From: Candidatus Villigracilis proximus
GTDB lineage: Bacteria > Chloroflexota > Anaerolineae > Anaerolineales > Villigracilaceae
Reading direction: 5' to 3'
DNA length: 64,000 nucleotides
Assembly (NCBI GenBank): GCA_016715195.1
Contig: JADKBB010000011.1
Location: 94,411-158,410 of the forward strand
Part shown: one piece after another, positions 58,224 to 64,000 of the stretch
Layout: each line of letters opens with the position of its first letter
Position numbering within the stretch: position 1 is the stretch's first letter
The notes under the pieces: generated by a model
Seen by the model: only the letters and a program-made list of their open reading frames with translations
Told to the model about the DNA's origin: nothing
The model's database searches: none
Translations under genes and position numbers: made by a program

Positions 58224-61019
58224 ATGACATCCATTGTTTCCATTGACATAGAAACCACAGGCCTCGACGAAAATCGCGAGGCTATTATTGAAGTTGCCGC
58301 CGTTAAATTTAATGGCCGCCGCAAAGAAGATGAATTCACCACACTGATCAATCCCGGAAAAGCCATTCCCGATTTCATTACCGGTTTAACCGGCATTGAT
58401 AATTCAATGGTTCGCAATGCGCCGCGCCTGCGCGACATTGCACATGAGCTAACCGCCTTCGTTGGCGATTCTCCCATCCTTGGTCACAATGTCAAATTCG
58501 ATATTGGCTTTCTGCGTAAAGCCGGGCTCTTTCAATATAACCAAACGATCGACACCTACGAACTCGCTTCGGTCTTAATGCCAACCGCCAGCCGTTACAA
58601 TCTCGGCTCGCTCGGCCAGCAGTTAAACATCCCCCTCCCCGCCACACACCGCGCTTTAGACGACGCCCGCGTCACCCAAGCCTGCTACGTACGCCTGCTC
58701 GACATGGCGCGCGAACTTCCGCTTGAGACCTTGCAACAAATTGTTGACCTCGGCAATTTTGTAGATTGGGATGCAGGCTGGGTCTTTGAACAGGCATTTC
58801 AACTGCGCACCAAAGATGGGATTCAACCCAAACAGACTCGCAGCGCATCTTTATCCAAACTGACACTTGGTGCGGCGAAAAAAGATTCGCTTCCCCTTGA
58901 GAGAAACGAAGACCCAACCGCGCTCGATCCTGAAGAAGCCGCCTCTGTACTTGAATATGGCGGCCCCTTCTCGCAATATTTCGAAGCGTATGAACAGCGT
59001 CCGCAGCAAGTGGATATGCTCAAAGCGGTAACGAATGCCCTTTCAAACGGGAACCATTTACTGGTCGAGGCGGGAACCGGTGTTGGTAAATCGTTCGCGT
59101 ATCTGGTTCCGGCGGCCATGTTTGCAGTCCAGAATAATACTCGCGTCGTCATCTCCACCAACACGATCAACCTGCAAGATCAACTCATCAAAAAAGATAT
59201 TCCCGATCTGCAAGCCGCGCTCAACCTTGATGTGCGCGCATCGGTGCTAAAAGGCCGTTCAAATTATCTTTGCCCGCGCAAAGTGGATTACATGCGGTCA
59301 CACGGCCCGACAAATTCAAATGAAATGCGTGTGCTTGCAAAAATTATTGTATGGAGCATAGATAATCACAGCGGCGACCGCAATGAACTAAATCTCACCG
59401 GCCCAAGCGAACGCGAAGTATGGGGCCGCCTTTCTGCTGAAGACGACAACTGCGACACCGAAACCTGCCTCGGGCGTATGGGCGGCTCATGCCCATTTTT
59501 TCGCGCAAAACAAGCCGCGCAAACTTCTCACTTGCTGATCGTAAATCACGCATTGCTGCTCTCAGATGTTTCCACCGGCAGCAAAGTTTTACCTGAGTAT
59601 GATTACCTGATCGTTGACGAAGCCCATCACATGGAATCAGCAGTTACCAGCGCACTATCATTTCGCATGACGCAAAACGATCTGGAACGGATGCTGAAAG
59701 AATTAGGCGGATCATCCGCAGGATTAATCGGCAGACTGTTGACCGAAACCAACGAAGCGCTTCGCCCCTCAGACTTTGGCCTGCTCCAGCAAAAAGCGAA
59801 GCGAGCCACCGACCAGGCTTTTCGCCTTGAGCAATTATCCAAACAATTTTTTGATGCCGTAAGTGATTTCATTGCCATTCAGCGCGAAGGCCAGCCCTCC
59901 AGCAACTACTCATGGCAAATGCGCATCACACCATCTGCACGCACATTGCAAGGCTGGGACGATGTGGAACTGATGTGGAGTCAGGTGGGCGAGACGATGG
60001 GTCTGCTCCTGAAAACACTCGATGAAATTTACAAAGCGCTCGGCGAAATTTATTCCAATGGACATGAAAACGTGCAGGATGTGATGGGCAACCTGAGCAA
60101 TCTAATGCGCCGCATGACCGAATCAGAAGCTGCAGCCTCCGGCATGATGCACAAGCCTTCCAACGAACTGATCTATTGGGTTGAAGTAAACCCACGCGGT
60201 GAAAGACTTTCTCTTAACGCAGCCCCCTTGCGCGCCGGGCCGCTCGTCCAAAAACATTTATGGCACGAAAAAGCCTGTGTCATTATGGCGTCAGCTACAC
60301 TGACCACACATGGCGAATTCCGCTATGTGCGTAACACGCTGGCCGCTGAAGAAGTGGACACCTTATCGCTTGGCTCGCCATTCGACTATGAATCAAGCAC
60401 CTTGCTTTATGTGGCAAATGATATTCCAGAACCTAATGCAAACGGCTATCAACAGGCCCTTGAACGTACGATTATCTCCACGGCCAAAGCCACTGGCGGA
60501 CGTATGCTTGTGCTTTTCACATCCTATGCGGCGCTCAAGAAAACTGCGCAAACCATTACAGGTCCGCTGGCGCGCGAGGATATTTATGTCTTCGAGCAGG
60601 GCGAAGGCGCATCGCCAAACGCACTGCTTGAATCTTTCAAATCCACAGAACGCGCTGTACTGCTTGGAACCCGCTCTTTCTGGGAAGGCGTGGATGTGCC
60701 CGGCGACTCACTTTCTGTCGTTGTCATCACCAAACTCCCCTTTGACGTTCCCTCTGACCCGATCATCTCGGCTCGCTCTGAACTGTATGAGGATTCCTTC
60801 AATGAGTATTATCTCCCCGAATCCATTTTGAAATTCCGTCAGGGATTTGGCCGCCTGATCCGCACTGCCTCAGACCGGGGTGTTGTTGCAATTTTAGATA
60901 AACGCGTGCTGACAAAACAATACGGGAAATTATTTCTTGAATCCCTGCCGCAATGCACAGCGCGTCAGGGTGCATCCACCGGATTGGCAAAGATGGCAAG
61001 CGACTGGCTGGGGACATAA
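58224..61019 (+). CDS. dinG: DinG-family 5'-3' helicase with N-terminal DnaQ-like exonuclease domain
   Basis: 931 residues. Residues 1 to about 165 are a DEDDh 3'-5' exonuclease: VSIDIETTG (D8, E10), GHNVKFDIGFL and HRALDDARVT. The XPD/DinG helicase follows: VEAGTGVGKSFAYLVPA (Walker A K289), Walker B VDEAHHME, and motifs V/VI at the C-terminus (GTRSFWEGVDVPG, FRQGFGRLIRT). The four cysteines C350, C410, C415, C423 can hold the [4Fe-4S] cluster of the family. This exonuclease-plus-DinG form is typical of Gram-positive and Chloroflexi DinG; both activities look intact. Role: DNA repair and removal of R-loops or replication blocks. A TACACT box lies 9 bases before the ATG. Confidence 0.93.
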   Translation: MTSIVSIDIETTGLDENREAIIEVAAVKFNGRRKEDEFTTLINPGKAIPDFITGLTGIDNSMVRNAPRLRDIAHELTAFVGDSPILGHNVKFDIGFLRKAGLFQYNQTIDTYELASVLMPTASRYNLGSLGQQLNIPLPATHRALDDARVTQACYVRLLDMARELPLETLQQIVDLGNFVDWDAGWVFEQAFQLRTKDGIQPKQTRSASLSKLTLGAAKKDSLPLERNEDPTALDPEEAASVLEYGGPFSQYFEAYEQRPQQVDMLKAVTNALSNGNHLLVEAGTGVGKSFAYLVPAAMFAVQNNTRVVISTNTINLQDQLIKKDIPDLQAALNLDVRASVLKGRSNYLCPRKVDYMRSHGPTNSNEMRVLAKIIVWSIDNHSGDRNELNLTGPSEREVWGRLSAEDDNCDTETCLGRMGGSCPFFRAKQAAQTSHLLIVNHALLLSDVSTGSKVLPEYDYLIVDEAHHMESAVTSALSFRMTQNDLERMLKELGGSSAGLIGRLLTETNEALRPSDFGLLQQKAKRATDQAFRLEQLSKQFFDAVSDFIAIQREGQPSSNYSWQMRITPSARTLQGWDDVELMWSQVGETMGLLLKTLDEIYKALGEIYSNGHENVQDVMGNLSNLMRRMTESEAAASGMMHKPSNELIYWVEVNPRGERLSLNAAPLRAGPLVQKHLWHEKACVIMASATLTTHGEFRYVRNTLAAEEVDTLSLGSPFDYESSTLLYVANDIPEPNANGYQQALERTIISTAKATGGRMLVLFTSYAALKKTAQTITGPLAREDIYVFEQGEGASPNALLESFKSTERAVLLGTRSFWEGVDVPGDSLSVVVITKLPFDVPSDPIISARSELYEDSFNEYYLPESILKFRQGFGRLIRTASDRGVVAILDKRVLTKQYGKLFLESLPQCTARQGASTGLAKMASDWLGT

Positions 61020-61090
61020 ACCTCAAGTTGCCTTAAACAGACATGTTGTATATGTACTTCTGCTGTTTAAAGTTTAAGAAGTTAATCCAT

Positions 61091-61130
61091 AAAGAGATAC
61101 GAATTTCAAAAAAGAAATTCGTATCTCTTT
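61091..61130. terminator. Bidirectional terminator between dinG and the HD-GYP gene
   Basis: 17-bp perfect stem AAAGAGATACGAATTTC (61091-61107) with 61114-61130 and an A6 loop; an AT-rich tail follows on the plus side. Convergent genes on both sides. Confidence 0.85.
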
Positions 61131-61194
61131 ATAAAAATTTAATTCAGATATATTTTAATAAATCCGTCTGGAAGATTTTCGTCAAACACAGAAA

Positions 61195-62490
61195 TTAATC
61201 GGATTTCAATTTCCGAAGGATGGTGGATAGATCATCCAAAGAAAGAAACGCATCAACAATTTTGGGGTCAAAATGCGAACCGGACAATTCGTATATGCTC
61301 TTCTTCACTTCCGCAGGTAAAATTCCTTTACGATAGGGGCGGTCAGATACCAGCGCATCCCACACATCAACCACTGAAAAAATTCTGGCAGCGAAGGGAA
61401 TTTCCTCGCCTTTCAGTCCGCGCGGATAGCCTGAGCCGTCCCATTTTTCATGATGACAATAAGGAATATCCAGCGCAGGATGCAGAAATTTGATCGGCTT
61501 CAACATTTCAAACGCATAAATCGGATGCTGCTGGACAAGTTCTCGCTCCTCTTCTGTCAGCCCGCTCGGCTTTAACAAAATACCATCAGGAATCGCCATC
61601 TTTCCAATATCATGTAATAAAGCGCCCCTTGTAATATGCACCATCGCCTCGTCATCAACGCCCATGGATCTTGCCAGCCGCTCCGTCAACACGGTGACCC
61701 TTTTGGTGTGTCCCTCAGTTTCCTTGTCACGCAGATCAAGTGCGCGCACCCAGCCTTCAAGTGTGGCGCTATAAGCGATCTCCAACTCGGCATTACTGGC
61801 TTGAAGATCATCGAATAATCGCGCATTATCAATTGCAACTGCAGCCTGATTTGCAAAAGCAGAGATCAGGCTTAAATCATCATCCTGAAAAATTCCGGTA
61901 TGTACGCGGTTGTCCACATAGATCACACCGATCAACTCATCTTTAAGTTTAAGGGGAACACATAAAATAGAAAGCAAGCGATAGGCCGCCACGCTCAATT
62001 GCTCAATAAAGCGTGGATCATCCTGTGCATTTGTAGTTAAAACAGCCTCGCCAGTCTTCACCACGCGCCCCACAATCGTTTTGCTGATCGCAAATGCATC
62101 TTCGTTCAAATCCACATGATCGATCCCGCGCGCGATGCGTACCTTCATTTCGCCGTCAAATTCCCGCAGCATCAAAAATCCGCGTTCCGCGCCCATCAAA
62201 GCGATCAATGTATCCATAACTTCTTCAAGCACCTGTTTCAATCCCAGCGAAGAGTTAATGGCGCTCCCCACACCCACCAGCGCCCTGACCTGCCTTTGGT
62301 GGGTATCAAAATAGTTCGTCGTTCCCTGCTTAATGGTGTTTAGGGAGCTTGATATTTGCGTAAGATCACGCAAAACCAGAGAGGTCTGTCCGTCGTTTGT
62401 GCGGGCAAGGTGCGCCATCACACGCATCAACATCTTATTCATCTCCCCAAATTGTTTTTGTATGGACTGCGCGTCTAAAGATTGAGGCAT
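61195..62490 (-). CDS. GAF/HD-GYP cyclic-di-GMP phosphodiesterase
   Basis: 431 residues, soluble. An N-terminal helical part (1-80), a GAF domain (about 85-225: RGFLMLREFDGEMKVRIARG, VPLKLKDELIGVIYVDN), a helix, and the HD-GYP domain with LHDIGKM (H293, D294) and HHEKWDGSGYPRGLKG (G354-Y355-P356). It should hydrolyse cyclic di-GMP under control of a GAF ligand. The joint TLEGWxRALxLRDKETEGH is shared nearly word for word with the protein at 40716, showing that the output module was duplicated and fitted to different sensors. The 230 bases upstream, to 62723, show no gene or clear motif. Confidence 0.92.
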   Translation of the reverse strand: MPQSLDAQSIQKQFGEMNKMLMRVMAHLARTNDGQTSLVLRDLTQISSSLNTIKQGTTNYFDTHQRQVRALVGVGSAINSSLGLKQVLEEVMDTLIALMGAERGFLMLREFDGEMKVRIARGIDHVDLNEDAFAISKTIVGRVVKTGEAVLTTNAQDDPRFIEQLSVAAYRLLSILCVPLKLKDELIGVIYVDNRVHTGIFQDDDLSLISAFANQAAVAIDNARLFDDLQASNAELEIAYSATLEGWVRALDLRDKETEGHTKRVTVLTERLARSMGVDDEAMVHITRGALLHDIGKMAIPDGILLKPSGLTEEERELVQQHPIYAFEMLKPIKFLHPALDIPYCHHEKWDGSGYPRGLKGEEIPFAARIFSVVDVWDALVSDRPYRKGILPAEVKKSIYELSGSHFDPKIVDAFLSLDDLSTILRKLKSD

Positions 62491-62723
62491 TAAAATACTC
62501 CTGAAACAATCACCCTTTACCAGGGAAACCCTATATTTTTAAAAAACTCGTTTTAAATTGTCGTCTATTTTAATCGGTTACGAGAAAACAGTTAATGCAA
62601 ATACTCATCCATCTCTAAGTTTTCCCGAAGTCAAAAAATATTAACACGGTCTATTCTGCTGCGCTAAGGCATTTACCCAATTTTTAATTCACAGTATTGA
62701 AAAAATCACATCGTTCAAATAAA

Positions 62724-62755
62724 AGGAGTGCCGTTTCTCACGAAACAGCACTCCT
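62724..62755 (-). terminator. Terminator after dcd
   Basis: AGGAGTGC (62724-62731) pairs with GCACTCCT (62748-62755), with an inner GTTTC/GAAAC stem. On the minus strand TTTTATTT follows. Confidence 0.82.
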
Positions 62756-62766
62756 CATTTTTAATA

Positions 62767-63321
62767 CTAAAGCTTTGGCAGGACAATGGACTGTTGTTTT
62801 TGATATTTGCCCTTCTTATCTGCATAGGAAATATCACACTCTTCATCCGCCTCAAAAAACAAGACCTGTGCCAACCCTTCATTTGCATAGATCTTGGCTG
62901 GCAAAGGTGTGGTGTTTGATATTTCAAGTGTCACAAATCCCTCCCACTCAGGCTCAAACGGCGTGACATTGACAATGATCCCACAGCGCGCATACGTGGA
63001 TTTGCCCAGGCAGACCGTCAATACTTTGCGTGGAATGCGAAAGTATTCCACTGTACGCGCCAGAGCAAAAGAATTCGGCGGGACAACACACACATCCCCT
63101 ACAAAATCCACCATCGATTTAATATCAAAATTCTTCGGATCAACCGTAGCGGAAAAAACATTGGTGAAAATCTTGAACTCATTTGCTACACGCACATCGT
63201 ATCCGTATGACGAAACACCGTACGAAATCACCCCTTCCCGTACCTGATTCTCAACAAAAGGTTCGATCATTTTATGCTCATGTGCCATCTTACGAATCCA
63301 GTGGTCGGGTTTTAATCCCAT
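62767..63321 (-). CDS. dcd: dCTP deaminase
   Basis: 184 residues from the ATG at 63321, with AAGGAG upstream; the longer frame adds 13 unrelated residues. SYGVSSYGYDVRV, the catalytic-site LGKSTYARCGIIVNVTPFEPEWEGFVTLEISNT (Glu as general base, Arg/Ser contacts with the triphosphate) and the C-terminal YADKKGKYQKQ tail are all present. It makes dUTP from dCTP for thymidylate synthesis. The tail and length match the mono-functional dCTP deaminase; the bifunctional dCTP deaminase/dUTPase is very similar and cannot be fully excluded. Cytosolic homotrimer in relatives. Confidence 0.93.
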   Translation of the reverse strand: MGLKPDHWIRKMAHEHKMIEPFVENQVREGVISYGVSSYGYDVRVANEFKIFTNVFSATVDPKNFDIKSMVDFVGDVCVVPPNSFALARTVEYFRIPRKVLTVCLGKSTYARCGIIVNVTPFEPEWEGFVTLEISNTTPLPAKIYANEGLAQVLFFEADEECDISYADKKGKYQKQQSIVLPKL

Positions 63322-63489
63322 CTTATTCTCCTTATTTTTGTCGGAAGACCGACAAACCATGAAAGTAGGTATTCTTCAACACTACCATGATTTTATAACA
63401 AAACTGCAAATACGCAATCACAGCTTCTTGATATAATCGTTCTGCTTAACATAATGGTTAATCACCAATTCACAAAGAGGAGTCAATAA

Positions 63490-64000
63490 ATGAAGAAGTT
63501 TTTTGGGTTTTTAGGTAACGAGGTCATCCTTGGCACCATGATCGCGTTATTGAGCGTATTTACCGCTCTCGCCAGCTATCAAGGCGCCATGGCAGATTCT
63601 GAACAAAACAAGTACGAAATTATGGGCATGAAAGACCTGAACGACGGCAACGTCTTCTATCTTGAAGCAAATCAGAACTGGCTGCAAGACGACAACAACT
63701 ACGACAACTGGTATACCAATCAGGATACCAACCCGGAAGTTGCCGCATATTACGAAGGCAACTTCAGCGATGCTTTGATCAACGCTCTTGAACAGGATAC
63801 ATATCCTGATCAGTATGAAGAAGAACTATACGCAGACGCCAACGCATACTTCGAGTCATCTGAAAATGCCTTCAATCTGGCGGGGCAGTATGACGAACGC
63901 GGCGATCAACTCCAACTCGTCATGCTTATCATGGCACTCGGACTGGCCTTATCCGCGTGGGCATCTTTACTCAGTGCCGATAGCAACATGCGCCTCGCGT
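63490..64000 (+). CDS. Membrane protein of unknown function, 3' truncated by window edge
   Basis: 170 codons visible, no stop before the edge. GAGGAG precedes the ATG, and a TATAAT is at 63432-63437. A short N-terminus is followed by a helix (about 12-33), a long hydrophilic acidic and Tyr/Asn/Asp-rich stretch (about 35-140; NVFYLEANQNWLQDDNNYD) that is predicted outside, and a second hydrophobic helix with LVMLIMALGLALSAWASLL. This resembles DUF4337-like two- or three-helix membrane proteins, but I do not recognise it with certainty. Confidence 0.7.
   Translation, partial: MKKFFGFLGNEVILGTMIALLSVFTALASYQGAMADSEQNKYEIMGMKDLNDGNVFYLEANQNWLQDDNNYDNWYTNQDTNPEVAAYYEGNFSDALINALEQDTYPDQYEEELYADANAYFESSENAFNLAGQYDERGDQLQLVMLIMALGLALSAWASLLSADSNMRLA

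Noticed and set aside
1..64000. Prophage, insertion sequence or integrative element
   Set aside because: No transposase, integrase, recombinase or phage structural gene was seen, and there is no tRNA-flanking direct repeat at 56231-56312.

Overview
The window looks like a chromosomal piece of a Chloroflexota bacterium, most likely class Anaerolineae. This is an inference from gene content: an F420 cluster of bacterial type, sensor proteins with a seven-helix (HisKA_7TM) head, Thr/Pro-rich secreted proteins, many two-component and HD-GYP proteins, and intergenic palindromes built from short periodic units. There is no transposase, integrase or phage gene and no CRISPR array. Two single-G frameshifts and two G/C homopolymer blocks suggest a draft or metagenome assembly with local sequence errors.

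Layout. 2-7581: end of moeA, a very large multi-PAS histidine kinase with its receiver protein, and a cation/proton antiporter fused to a stress-protein domain. 7645-13535 (minus): a lipoprotein hydrolase, a methyltetrahydrofolate methyltransferase-like protein, an M20 peptidase, a frameshifted membrane glycosyltransferase and a pteridine-reductase-like SDR. 13807-15995: a second frameshifted membrane glycosyltransferase (GT87 type) and proline dehydrogenase. 16122-20947: a beta-lactamase-fold cell-wall protein, a zinc-ribbon coiled-coil protein and a membrane-anchored NACHT/HEAT NTPase. 20950-27694: ssnA followed by an F420 block (fno, cofE, PPOX-type oxidoreductase, stand-alone nitroreductase, cofD, cofC, LLM oxidoreductase). 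27813-31739: MFS exporter, D-2-hydroxyacid dehydrogenase, thioesterase, a Thr/Pro-rich membrane protein and a damaged TRIC-family channel gene. 32019-40638: the FAD subunit of a molybdenum hydroxylase, a VapBC pair, a CcrM-like methyltransferase, an M16C peptidase, and a fused [2Fe-2S]/molybdopterin hydroxylase that has lost one cluster.

40716-46857: HD-GYP protein, CBS-type pyrophosphatase, a HepT-like protein without its active site, a small unknown, XdhC, and an SPFH protein with a DNA-binding tail. 46934-50870 (minus): NAD(P)HX repair enzyme, then an SCP2-like protein with an aldehyde:ferredoxin oxidoreductase. 51040-54388: a polar amino acid ABC transporter in one operon with a dimethylargininase. 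54507-64000: a second histidine kinase, tRNA-Leu(GAG), plsX, a NERD-like membrane protein, a DinG helicase with an exonuclease domain, a GAF/HD-GYP protein, dcd, and the start of an unknown membrane protein.

Two functional themes run through the window. The first is F420: three biosynthesis genes, the NADP reductase that recharges the cofactor, and probable users lie together, but the radical-SAM deazaflavin synthase is not in the window. The second is molybdenum/tungsten enzymology, scattered over 50 kb: moeA, ssnA, the hydroxylase FAD and FeS/Mo subunits, xdhC and a tungsten-type oxidoreductase. Gene ends are marked by strong hairpins, many symmetric enough to stop transcription from both sides. 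Several genes have a -10 box so close to the start codon that leaderless mRNAs are likely.
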